Positions 25,391 through 32,748 of a stretch of 38,581 nt of DNA are shown piece after piece. The notes under the pieces were generated by a model. It did not search any database, was not told the origin of the DNA, and saw only the letters and a program-made list of their open reading frames with translations. Where the stretch lies: the NCBI GenBank assembly GCA_944385785.1, contig CALWYO010000022.1, forward strand, positions 1 through 38,581, given 5' to 3'. This DNA comes from an uncultured Oscillospiraceae bacterium. GTDB taxonomy: Bacteria > Bacillota > Clostridia > Oscillospirales > Oscillospiraceae. Numbering within the stretch: the first letter of the stretch is position 1; the number at the start of each line of letters is the position of its first letter. The position numbers and the translations under genes are program-made.

Positions 25391-26401
25391 ATGGAAGAGA
25401 TTAAAAAGAAAGTTATGCTCTCTGGAATTCAACCATCCGGTGAGCTGACCCTGGGTTCATATTTGGGAGCTATAAAAAATTGGGTAGAGCGTACTGATGA
25501 GTTTGATAACTACTACTTTATGGCAGATATGCACTCTATAACTGTTAGACAGAACCCCTCTGATTTGCGTAGGCGCACATTGCAGCAGCTGGCACAGTAC
25601 ATTGCATGTGGGCTTGACCCAGAGAAGAATACACTGTTCATACAATCACATGTACCGGCTCATGCGGAGCTTGGGTGGGTACTTAACTGCTATACGATGT
25701 TTGGAGAACTATCGAGGATGACGCAGTTTAAAGATAAGTCATCCAAACACAAGGATAACATAAATGGTGGGCTTTTCACGTACCCAGCACTCATGGCGGC
25801 CGATATACTTCTATATCAGCCGGACTATGTGCCGGTAGGCGAAGATCAGAAACAGCACTGTGAGCTCACAAGAGATGTGGCCCAGAGGTTTAATGGGATC
25901 TATGGAGATGTGTTTAAAGTACCGGAGCCATATATTCCAAAAGTTGGAGCCAGAATAATGTCTCTTACAGATCCTGTTAGCAAAATGTCCAAGTCAGATA
26001 AGGATCCGAATGGCTCAATACACCTGATGGAAAAACCGGAGGATATCTTAAGGAAATTTAAACGGGCAGTCACAGATTCTGATACGGAACGCTGCGTCAG
26101 ATATGACCCTGAGACGAAACCAGGTGTGTCTAACTTGATGCAGATTTACTCTGCGGTTACAGGCAAAAGCCTTCAGGAGATCGAAACAGAGTTTGACGGC
26201 AAAGGCTATGGCGTTTTTAAGCCTGCTGTAGGCGAGGCTGTAATAGAGACACTACGGCCGATTCGCCAGGAGGCAGAGCGTATTATGAAGGACAAGGCAT
26301 ATTTGGAGAGCGTCTACAAGGAAGGAGCCAAAAAGGCGTCCTATACTGCAGAAAAAACTCTCCGTAAGGTTTATAAAAAGGTGGGCTTTGTAGAGCGATG
26401 A
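25391..26401 (+). CDS. trpS: Tryptophan-tRNA ligase
   Basis: 336 residues, normal bacterial TrpRS length. The N-terminal SGIQPSGELTLGSYLGA carries the class I HIGH-equivalent, written TLGSY as in other Firmicute TrpRS. The KMSKS loop is intact (SKMSKSDKDPNGS). It charges tRNA-Trp in the cytoplasm. The upstream gap is 29 bp, so no T-box riboswitch precedes it, unlike many Firmicute trpS genes. AAAGGAG ribosome site. Confidence 0.97.
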   Translation: MEEIKKKVMLSGIQPSGELTLGSYLGAIKNWVERTDEFDNYYFMADMHSITVRQNPSDLRRRTLQQLAQYIACGLDPEKNTLFIQSHVPAHAELGWVLNCYTMFGELSRMTQFKDKSSKHKDNINGGLFTYPALMAADILLYQPDYVPVGEDQKQHCELTRDVAQRFNGIYGDVFKVPEPYIPKVGARIMSLTDPVSKMSKSDKDPNGSIHLMEKPEDILRKFKRAVTDSDTERCVRYDPETKPGVSNLMQIYSAVTGKSLQEIETEFDGKGYGVFKPAVGEAVIETLRPIRQEAERIMKDKAYLESVYKEGAKKASYTAEKTLRKVYKKVGFVER

Positions 26402-26428
26402 GCTCTAAAGTCTATTAAGGAAAGTTGT

Positions 26429-27616
26429 ATGGATATAGATATAAACGTACTTCTGACTGTGGCGCTTGCTGTTGGCGTTGCGCTGGTGGTGGCCTTTGTA
26501 ACTACACCGTTAGCACGGGCCTTCGCAAGAAGAGTTGGAGCAGTAGATATACCAAAAGACGGCAGAAGGATGCACAATCATCCGATACCTCGGCTTGGCG
26601 GGCTTGCAATATTTCTCGGCTTTATAGTGAGCGTAGTTATGTTCGCGGAGATAGAGCGGCAGGTTCAGGGAATGTTGCTTGGGGCGATAATTATTGTGAC
26701 CGTAGGCATGGTGGATGACATAATACCTCTCCCAGCATGGCTGAAGTTTATTTTCCAGCTTGCTGCGGCTGGCGTAGCCGTAGCCTTTGGAATAAGGATA
26801 GAACATATTTCAAATCCGATATTCTGGAGCGAGACTGAATATATAAACTTTGGAGTTTGGTCAATACCAGTGACAATGCTGTGGATAGTAGGAATAACAA
26901 ATTCAGTAAATCTTATTGACGGTCTTGACGGACTGGCTGTAGGTGTTTCTGCGATATCATCCATGTCGGTTCTGGTTATCTCACTTGTACTTGGTCAGCT
27001 GAACATTGCTATAATACTGGCTGCGCTATTGGGGGCATGTCTTGGATTTATGCCGTATAATCTGAACCCTGCCAGAATTTTTATGGGCGATACAGGAGCC
27101 TTGTTTTTAGGGTATATCCTGGCCACTGTGTCGGTGATGGGGCTATTAAAGTTTTACGCCGTAATATCTTTCGCAGTGCCGCTTCTTGCCCTGGGGCTGC
27201 CTATATTTGATACTGTCTTTGCAATAATAAGGCGCCTTTTGAAAGGACAGAATCCCATGTCGCCGGATAGAGGTCATTTCCACCATCGCCTGGTAGATAT
27301 GGGCCTGTCTCAAAAACAGGCAGTGGCGATACTTTACTCGATAAGTGCAGTGCTGGGCCTTGCAGCGGTGTTAATTACGACTAGCGGAGAAATGCGGGCA
27401 CTGGTTTTCCTGTTTGCCTTTTGCGTAGCCATAACTATAGGAGTAGTGCTTATACGCAGCATGGACCGCAAGCACGAGGAGTCAGCGCATTCAGACGGAA
27501 ACTGGAATGAGGATATGCATGAAGAGAGAAGTGGCTCGGAGGATGGAGACGCTCCCAACCCAGGTGAAAGAGATAAAGATGGAGACGAAAATAGAGGACA
27601 GGACTCTCAAGACTGA
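26429..27616 (+). CDS. WecA/TagO-type undecaprenyl-phosphate N-acetylhexosaminyl-1-phosphate transferase
   Basis: 395 residues, polytopic with about 10-11 helices. Family motifs are in order: PKDGRRMHNHPIPRLGG (substrate loop), GMVDDIIPLPAWLKF (Asp-Asp), NLIDGLDGLA, FMGDTGALFLG and DRGHFHHRL (the His-rich loop of WecA/TagO, absent from MraY in this form). It should attach a GlcNAc-1-P-like sugar phosphate to undecaprenyl phosphate on the inner membrane face, starting a wall glycopolymer or polysaccharide. An acidic, hydrophilic tail of about 45 residues (from about 350) rich in Asp, Glu, Gly is unusual. Its stop overlaps the convergent small gene by 10 bp. Probably in operon with trpS (27-bp gap). 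Confidence 0.9.
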   Translation: MDIDINVLLTVALAVGVALVVAFVTTPLARAFARRVGAVDIPKDGRRMHNHPIPRLGGLAIFLGFIVSVVMFAEIERQVQGMLLGAIIIVTVGMVDDIIPLPAWLKFIFQLAAAGVAVAFGIRIEHISNPIFWSETEYINFGVWSIPVTMLWIVGITNSVNLIDGLDGLAVGVSAISSMSVLVISLVLGQLNIAIILAALLGACLGFMPYNLNPARIFMGDTGALFLGYILATVSVMGLLKFYAVISFAVPLLALGLPIFDTVFAIIRRLLKGQNPMSPDRGHFHHRLVDMGLSQKQAVAILYSISAVLGLAAVLITTSGEMRALVFLFAFCVAITIGVVLIRSMDRKHEESAHSDGNWNEDMHEERSGSEDGDAPNPGERDKDGDENRGQDSQD

Positions 27617-28005
27617 GAGTCACTGCCCTTGAACATGGAGAACCCGACAACAATGAGGATTATAAGAAAATCCTCGTCATGGGTATCAATATAGAGAAGA
27701 AACAGCATAACAGCCAGCAATAGATCCCCTGCGTCCAGGCTGGCAGGCAGTAGAGAGGTCAAAAAGTCAGGGCTCAAGAAAGAAAGCGGATTGCCCCCTC
27801 TGGATTTTTGCGGATTGCCGTGGGCTGAAGTATCTTTTTGACTTGATTTTGCCTGACGTGGCTGCTCAGATCTGTTTGGAGGCGTATGACCTTCTCCGCC
27901 ATGACTGTGAGCGGAGGTTTCCTGGTATGGGGTGCTGTATTGACCGGCTCTATAATATGTATTTCCCAGGTCTGAGTATCTGTTATAAGCCGAGATCGAA
28001 ATCAC
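27607..28005 (-). CDS. Hypothetical protein with polar N-half and hydrophobic C-terminus
   Basis: 132 residues if the GTG at 28005 is used; a TTG at 28029 is the other option, and neither has a good ribosome site. Start within the end of the upstream gene suggests translational coupling. Residues 1-75 are Ser/Gln/Pro/Gly/His-rich and look disordered. The C-terminus holds two hydrophobic stretches (LLLAVMLFLLYI and FLIILIVVGFSMF) separated by a short acidic turn DTHDED, like a membrane hairpin. I do not recognise the family. Last of three small minus-strand genes; its stop overlaps the convergent WecA-like gene. Confidence 0.6.
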   Translation of the reverse strand: MISISAYNRYSDLGNTYYRAGQYSTPYQETSAHSHGGEGHTPPNRSEQPRQAKSSQKDTSAHGNPQKSRGGNPLSFLSPDFLTSLLPASLDAGDLLLAVMLFLLYIDTHDEDFLIILIVVGFSMFKGSDSQS

Positions 28006-28360
28006 CCCCAGAGAATTCAGAGAACGCAAGCCTCGCCACGTGTGCCAGCCTGGCTATCTTAACGGCTCTGTCCAATGCGATGCGGCGCTCTTCCTTCACG
28101 TATGGTTTGATGGAGGAGATTATTGCAGTTTTGTCTGAGCCGGCCGAATTGTACTCGCCCATGAGTCTTGTAAAAAGGGAAAGCAGCTTTGGATCAAATC
28201 CGGGTGACTGCTGTTTAGGAGAGACCTCAGCCGCTGCCGTGTCCTTTTGCTCATCACCACCGCCCAGGCTACCAGAGAGCTCACGGGCGAGGCCCAGGAT
28301 TTTTTCCATATCCTTGGGAGAAGATAATATACTGTTTAGTTTGTCTTCAAACTCGCCCAT
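27983..28360 (-). CDS. Hypothetical protein, helical, small
   Basis: 125 residues. ATG start with an AGGTAGGG ribosome site; 13 bp after the upstream small gene. The N-terminal 30 residues (GEFEDKLNSILSSPKDMEKI then LGLARELSGS) and the C-terminal half (from about 57) are predicted helical; a Gly/Glu/Ala-rich linker joins them. The C-terminal IKPYVKEERRIALDRAVKIARLA is amphipathic and basic. No signal peptide or membrane segment. I recognise no characterised domain. The opposite strand has a longer open frame (27843-28412), but ribosome sites and packing favour this strand. Confidence 0.68.
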   Translation of the reverse strand: MGEFEDKLNSILSSPKDMEKILGLARELSGSLGGGDEQKDTAAAEVSPKQQSPGFDPKLLSLFTRLMGEYNSAGSDKTAIISSIKPYVKEERRIALDRAVKIARLAHVARLAFSEFSGGDFDLGL

Positions 28361-28373
28361 TTTACCCTACCTT

Positions 28374-28640
28374 TCATTTATTGCCCATCATTTTTTGCAG
28401 CTGTTGGAGTAATCTCGCTCCTGCATCTGTATTGACTACATTGTTAATGGCGTTTTTTATCGCCTCAGTGTCGCCGTTTTTTACGGCGTCACCGAAACCG
28501 CCCTTTTGCAAAATTGAACGAACGGCTTCACCGTCTTTCGATGATGCCAGACGTTCAATCTCGTCTTTTTTGCCTGCAAGTTTACGACCATCGCCAGAGG
28601 ACATAAAATTCTCAGCGGCTTTTTTTAAATCGGTTGACAT
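28374..28640 (-). CDS. Hypothetical small protein, helical
   Basis: 88 residues, first of the three-gene cluster. ATG start with a strong AGGAGGG ribosome site 5 nt upstream. The sequence is charged, mostly helical and contains no Cys and no Trp. A repeating pattern (KLAGKKDEIERLASSKDGEA, then SILQKGGFGDAVKNGDTEA) suggests two related helix-turn-helix-like halves, with GD(G/T) turns. Predicted cytoplasmic. No function recognised. It is divergent from the YfcE-type phosphoesterase across a 68-bp gap. Confidence 0.75.
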   Translation of the reverse strand: MSTDLKKAAENFMSSGDGRKLAGKKDEIERLASSKDGEAVRSILQKGGFGDAVKNGDTEAIKNAINNVVNTDAGARLLQQLQKMMGNK

Positions 28641-28708
28641 TTTGACCCTCCTATTAATCCTGCACTCATGACAGTATATTCTGTTGTTTATAAAAAGGTG
28701 ATAAGTCT

Positions 28709-29194
28709 ATGAAAATACTTATATTATCTGATTCCCATAGAAATCTTGAGCCAATGATAGAAGCAGTGACGCTTGAAAAACCAGATGTGATATTCCATTT
28801 GGGAGATCTTGAGTCCGATGCAATTGAACTCAATAAAAAATTCCCAAATATCCCTATGCATTCGGTGCCAGGAAACTGCGATCTCTTACCTTTTGGCGTT
28901 AGAAAAATCTTAATAACCGAGGGGGGTAAAAAGATTTTTGCAACACATGGACATGTATACAGCGTAAAATCAGGTCTTGACGGACTTATAAATACAGCGG
29001 CAGCTGCAGGTGCTGACGTCTGTCTTTTTGGGCATACCCACATACCATATTTTGCAGAAGCTGCGGATATGCTGGTGATAAACCCAGGGGCATGTGGCTC
29101 TGGACGTCACCCGTATGGTGTCCTTATAATTGAGGACGGACGGATGGTTTACAGCCAGCGACAATTGGTGCCTGAGGCGGAAGACAATAAATGA
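28709..29194 (+). CDS. YfcE/MJ0936-type metallophosphoesterase
   Basis: 161 residues, the short calcineurin-like form. All metal-binding motifs are present in order: SDSH (Asp8, His10), HLGDLES, PGNCD, ATHGH, FGHTH. Relatives hydrolyse phosphodiesters such as bis-p-nitrophenyl phosphate with Mn; the physiological substrate is generally unknown. Cytoplasmic, no signal peptide. It stands alone between the divergent small-gene cluster and a strong terminator. Confidence 0.93.
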   Translation: MKILILSDSHRNLEPMIEAVTLEKPDVIFHLGDLESDAIELNKKFPNIPMHSVPGNCDLLPFGVRKILITEGGKKIFATHGHVYSVKSGLDGLINTAAAAGADVCLFGHTHIPYFAEAADMLVINPGACGSGRHPYGVLIIEDGRMVYSQRQLVPEAEDNK

Positions 29195-29205
29195 GTTTGA
29201 ACTTT

Positions 29206-29246
29206 AGTAAAAATGCAGTCCAATTTAATTGGACTGCATTTTTACT
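29206..29246 (+). terminator. Terminator after the phosphoesterase gene
   Basis: Perfect 20-bp arms (29206-29225 and 29227-29246) around a single base. The right arm carries TTTTT and the left AAAAA, so it can work on either strand; here only the plus-strand gene ends at it. Confidence 0.88.
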
Positions 29247-29276
29247 TTGCCAATTGACATTAAGGAAAGCGACGGC

Positions 29277-29311
29277 TTGTGACGCCATTTTCTCCTGGAC
29301 ATGGTTATAAT
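29277..29311 (+). promoter_or_regulatory. Candidate spoIIG promoter with wide spacing
   Basis: A perfect TATAAT (29306-29311) lies 25 bp before the SpoIIGA start. The nearest -35-like hexamer, TTGTGA (29277-29282), is 23 bp upstream rather than 17. In Bacillus subtilis the spoIIG promoter has 22-bp spacing and needs Spo0A-P. I could not find a clear Spo0A box (TGTCGAA) here. Confidence 0.45.
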
Positions 29312-29336
29312 ATGGTCATGCTCGGGAGGCGATAAT

Positions 29337-30173
29337 ATGCGTGTTGTATACGCGGATGAGCTGCTTTTGGAAAATTTTATAATAGATTACATACTTCTAA
29401 TTGTAACGGCAAGAGTTACTGGAATATGTATCAAAAGAACAAGGGCCGCTCTTGGCGCTGGAATTGGCGGTATATATGCGCTTTTGTCAGTTATAATAAG
29501 TGCGGATTTTATGACATGGGCGTTTGTAAAAGTAGCGATGGGAATGTTGATGGTATACAGTACCTTTGGAGGCGGAAGGCGGTATTTAAAACTGTGCCTT
29601 ATATTTTTGGCCCTGAGCTCTGCTTTTGCAGGTGCGCTGGTTGCTGTGCTGGCATTTACTGGAGGTACGGCCTTTGGCAGCGTAACATTTGGCGTAATGG
29701 CCGTGTCATTTGGTGTGTGTTACTGTATCTTTTCAATTGTATTTAAAGAGTTAGGACGGCACCGTGTGTCTGGCGGAATAGCCACTATAGTTATTGAATA
29801 TCGGGGACACATGGTAAAGCTTGCGGCTCTTATGGACAATGGCAACAGCCTTTCCGATCCAATTACAGGACGGCCCATTACGATATGCTCCTTAGAATCA
29901 CTTCGGGGAATTTTTGATGATAGTACATTGGACATACTCAGCAATGTACGGGATCCGGCGCAGGCAATGGCAGAAATCTCACGATTGAGAAATAGAATTG
30001 CTTTTAGACTTGTGCCGTATAGAGCAGTAGAAGTTAACGACGGAATGCTTCTGGCATTTAAGCCAGACAGTATAACTCGAAACGGAATTCCGATAAAAAA
30101 TGGTATGGTGGCTATAGCCCGCGAGGACATGGCGTCAGGTGATGGGTATTCTGCATTGACAAATGCTGGATAG
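29337..30173 (+). CDS. spoIIGA: Sigma-E processing peptidase SpoIIGA
   Basis: 278 residues from the ATG at 29337, with GGGAGG 7 nt upstream; an in-frame ATG at 29301 lacks one and overlaps the probable promoter. The N-terminal half has about five membrane helices, starting [19 protein letters not shown] as in other SpoIIGA. The C-terminal half is a retroviral-protease-like aspartic domain with [12 protein letters not shown]; Asp167 is the predicted catalytic residue. In sporulation it sits in the septal membrane and cleaves pro-SigE on the mother-cell side when signalled by SpoIIR. Immediately upstream of sigE (16-bp gap). Confidence 0.95.
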   Translation: MRVVYADELLLENFIIDYILLIVTARVTGICIKRTRAALGAGIGGIYALLSVIISADFMTWAFVKVAMGMLMVYSTFGGGRRYLKLCLIFLALSSAFAGALVAVLAFTGGTAFGSVTFGVMAVSFGVCYCIFSIVFKELGRHRVSGGIATIVIEYRGHMVKLAALMDNGNSLSDPITGRPITICSLESLRGIFDDSTLDILSNVRDPAQAMAEISRLRNRIAFRLVPYRAVEVNDGMLLAFKPDSITRNGIPIKNGMVAIAREDMASGDGYSALTNAG

Positions 30174-30189
30174 AAAAGGAGGAGCGCAG

Positions 30190-30909
30190 ATGTTTAAAAA
30201 GATATTTATTAAAGTCAGAGCAGCGTTTTTAAAGGTAATTGGAAAAATAATACCCGCGCCACCAATATATTACGTAGGCGGTAGCGAAACGCTGCCCCCT
30301 CCACTTACCAAGGAGGAAGAACAGAAGGCTCTGGATGGACTTTCAAAAGGTGAAGAACAGGCAAAGCGTGCTCTTATAGAGCATAATTTACGGCTTGTAG
30401 TATATATAGCCAGGCGATTCGAGAACACTGGCATAAATATCGAAGACCTTGTATCCATAGGTACTATCGGCCTCATTAAAGCAATAAATACTTTTGACTG
30501 TGATAAAAACATAAAACTGGCAACGTATGCCAGCCGATGTATAGAAAATGAGATTCTTATGTATTTACGTAAGACAAATTCTCAAAAATCTGAAGTGTCG
30601 CTATCTGAGCCACTTAACACTGATTGGGATGGAAATGAGCTGCTTCTATCTGATATTCTCGGCACAGATGGGGATATGGTTCTCAGGCCGCTGGAAGACG
30701 ACGTAGATAAACAGCTGCTTAGGGAGGCTCTGGAAAAGTTGACTGCCAGGGAGAAAGAGATAATTGTAATGCGCTTTGGACTTGAGGGCCAGAAAGAGCG
30801 TACGCAAAAGGAAGTTGCAGATATAATGGGAATATCGCAATCATACATAAGTCGTTTAGAGAAGAGGATAATAGTGCGGCTCCGTCGGGAGATATCCAGG
30901 CATCTTTAA
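30190..30909 (+). CDS. sigE: RNA polymerase sporulation sigma factor SigE (pro-form)
   Basis: 239 residues from the ATG at 30190 with AAAGGAGGAG 5 nt upstream, the same length I recall for Bacillus subtilis SigE. The basic, amphipathic N-terminal pro-sequence ends at [10 protein letters not shown]; the Tyr27-Tyr28 junction matches the processing point of B. subtilis pro-SigE. Region 2 ([33 protein letters not shown]) and region 4 ([20 protein letters not shown]) are intact. It directs early mother-cell transcription after cleavage by SpoIIGA encoded just upstream. A terminator follows, so sigG is not in this operon. Confidence 0.97.
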   Translation: MFKKIFIKVRAAFLKVIGKIIPAPPIYYVGGSETLPPPLTKEEEQKALDGLSKGEEQAKRALIEHNLRLVVYIARRFENTGINIEDLVSIGTIGLIKAINTFDCDKNIKLATYASRCIENEILMYLRKTNSQKSEVSLSEPLNTDWDGNELLLSDILGTDGDMVLRPLEDDVDKQLLREALEKLTAREKEIIVMRFGLEGQKERTQKEVADIMGISQSYISRLEKRIIVRLRREISRHL

Positions 30910-30921
30910 AAATATTAGTAG

Positions 30922-30950
30922 AAATAGCCCCCTATTAGGGGGCTATTTTT
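30922..30950 (+). terminator. Terminator after sigE
   Basis: ATAGCCCCCT (30924-30933) pairs with AGGGGGCTAT (30937-30946), loop of 3, followed by TTTTT. It closes the spoIIGA-sigE operon 15 bp after the stop. Confidence 0.93.
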
Positions 30951-31008
30951 GTAACATTCTCAGAAAAAATGTGTCTATATATATGAGAGAACACGGGAGG
31001 GGGAACGG

Positions 31009-31569
31009 ATGGAAGATAGCCTTATTATTGAGTACTATTGGCAGAGGGACCATAGGGCGGTAGCAGAGACGGCAGAAAAGTATGGACATTACTGCTACAC
31101 CATTGCCATAAACGTACTTAAGCGACATGAGGACGCTGAGGAGTGCGAAAATGACACGTATATGAAAGTGTGGAATTCCATACCGCCCAATAGACCTGTC
31201 AGCTTAAGAGGGTTTTTGGGCAGACTCACCAGAAACACTGCGCTTAATATGCTCCGTACAAAAAGAGCCGTTAACCGTGGTGGAGGCAGCTGCGATGCCG
31301 CGTTCGAGGAGATATCTGAAGTGGTATCGGGTGAAGACATTACTTTGGGAGAAGTAGAAAAAAGAGAACTTGTAAAGGCAATAGATGAGTTTTTGTCTGA
31401 ATTGCCACGAGAGAAACGCAGAATATTCATGATGAGGTACTGGTATTTTGAAAGCGTATCAGAAATAGCGGCGCGTTTTGGCAAAAGAGAAAACACCATA
31501 TCTGTTATGCTGGGGCGGATAAGAAATAAACTGAGAATATATTTGCAGGAGCGAGGTTTTGAACTATGA
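31009..31569 (+). CDS. ECF-like sigma-70 family RNA polymerase sigma factor
   Basis: 186 residues. Region 2 is seen at YGHYCYTIAINVLKRHEDAEE with NDTYMKVWNSIP, and region 4 at LPREKRRIFMMRYWYFESVSEI then RFGKRENTISVMLGRIRNKL (HTH). Regions 1.2 and 3 of larger sigmas are missing, as in extracytoplasmic-function factors. The next gene starts within its stop (ATGA) and encodes a one-helix membrane protein, the standard sigma/anti-sigma arrangement. Ribosome site GGGAGGGGG. The stimulus and regulon are unknown. Confidence 0.92.
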   Translation: MEDSLIIEYYWQRDHRAVAETAEKYGHYCYTIAINVLKRHEDAEECENDTYMKVWNSIPPNRPVSLRGFLGRLTRNTALNMLRTKRAVNRGGGSCDAAFEEISEVVSGEDITLGEVEKRELVKAIDEFLSELPREKRRIFMMRYWYFESVSEIAARFGKRENTISVMLGRIRNKLRIYLQERGFEL

Positions 31570-32435
31570 GAGCCGAAGAATTTTTGGATGCTTTAAATGA
31601 AGCAAATGAGATTTACATAATTGACGCATGGGAACCAAATAATAAGAAAAGGCCCACATGGAGAAGATTTGGGACAATAGCAGCATGTCTGGCGCTGTTG
31701 TGTGCCAGCGTGTTATACCTATCTTCAGAGGACGGCGGAGAGATGCCGACAGGCGGTTCATCTACAGGACAGGTCATTATTGACCAGGAGGATAACAAGG
31801 GGAATGGTAATCCGGCTTTTACAGTGCATATGGATAGTGTCGCGGTAAACGAGGTCAGCGGTAATATGGACGCGGCCAGGTTGTGGCGAGATCCGGAGAT
31901 GTACCACAATGAGGTGTGGGATGAAAGTCAGATCATAGAATATTATGGACGAGACTTGACGCCGAGCTATGTCCCCGAGGGGCTGCTGCCGGCCCAGGGC
32001 AACGGAAGCGGTGCATTTATTTTGAATAATGAAGACGGTACAGTAGCAGAAGATACAGTTTGGATAGGGTTTTATCACGACTATTATGAGGACGGCAGTC
32101 CTAAACTTACAGAGGGAGTGTCTGCAGTCAAAGGCATATCGATAACGGTTTCGCGGATCGGCATTTTAAACTGCTGTATTTACACGCTGCCTGATGATGA
32201 GATTGAAACTACGGATATAGCGGGTACTACCGTGACATTCGGTTACCGTTCGATGAGCTACGGACCCTATGATCCAGATACCCACGAACCCTCTGGATAC
32301 TATGATCTCTATACAGCAGAATTCACTCTTGAAGGTGTAGAGTATGAGATAATTTCCCATCAACTGCCGCTGGAGGAGATTGTAAAAGTAACAGCGTCAC
32401 TGATAACAGGTGAAGATAACATAACAGCGGAATAA
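31566..32435 (+). CDS. Probable membrane-bound anti-sigma factor
   Basis: 289 residues, coupled to the sigma gene by a 4-bp overlap. Residues 1-35 are cytoplasmic and charged (EEFLDALNEANEIYIIDAWE), 36-53 form one membrane helix, and the rest is an acidic extracellular domain of about 235 residues with YVPEGLLPAQG (about 137-147) and a beta-rich look. It lacks the HxxxCxxC zinc motif of ZAS anti-sigmas. Role as anti-sigma is inferred from gene order and topology, not from a recognised domain; the outer part may sense an envelope signal. No catalytic motif seen. Confidence 0.7.
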   Translation: MRAEEFLDALNEANEIYIIDAWEPNNKKRPTWRRFGTIAACLALLCASVLYLSSEDGGEMPTGGSSTGQVIIDQEDNKGNGNPAFTVHMDSVAVNEVSGNMDAARLWRDPEMYHNEVWDESQIIEYYGRDLTPSYVPEGLLPAQGNGSGAFILNNEDGTVAEDTVWIGFYHDYYEDGSPKLTEGVSAVKGISITVSRIGILNCCIYTLPDDEIETTDIAGTTVTFGYRSMSYGPYDPDTHEPSGYYDLYTAEFTLEGVEYEIISHQLPLEEIVKVTASLITGEDNITAE

Positions 32436-32658
32436 TAGGAGGATCAAAAGATACTGTATCACAGTATGGTGCTATACGATTACTGTCATAATATATTGTA
32501 ATTGATCTTTAATTTTGGTAGAGACTGACTTGAGCAAGTTTATATTTTAAAATATTAAAGGTTTCAATCTAATTTAAAACAGTTCAGTAGAGTGATCGGT
32601 AGGTATGAGACTTCATTATCTGATTTAGCCGTCATTAGAATCGAATATGGATAACATG
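32436..32658. other. Gene-free stretch after the anti-sigma gene
   Basis: Starts with a strong AGGAGG (32437-32442) that is not followed by ATG, GTG or TTG at a usable distance; the next frame closes within 17 codons. A perfect 7-3-7 dyad ATACTGT-ATC-ACAGTAT follows at 32451-32467. The rest is AT-rich without a coding frame. It could be the remnant of a third operon gene or a regulatory leader; neither is proven. Confidence 0.45.
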
Positions 32659-32697
32659 ACGGCAGCTTTGAATAGCAATTCAAAGCTGCCGTTTTTT
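32659..32697 (+). terminator. Terminator of the sigma/anti-sigma operon
   Basis: Perfect 15-bp arms (32659-32673 and 32678-32692), loop AGCA, then TTTTTT. The opposite strand has no T run after the stem, so folD (convergent) probably ends elsewhere or less efficiently. Confidence 0.92.
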
Positions 32698-32748
32698 GAA
32701 AATGTGGTTAGAGAGTATGGATGGGTACTTTGTGTTAAGAGAAAGGGC

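Noticed and set aside
27843..28412. Plus-strand open frame of 189 codons opposite two of the small minus-strand genes
   Set aside because: No ribosome site at its start. The minus-strand frames are packed end to end with ribosome sites and have more protein-like composition.
32659..32697. Use of this hairpin as terminator of folD
   Set aside because: On the minus strand the stem is followed by CATGTT rather than a T run, so it is assigned to the plus-strand sigma operon only.
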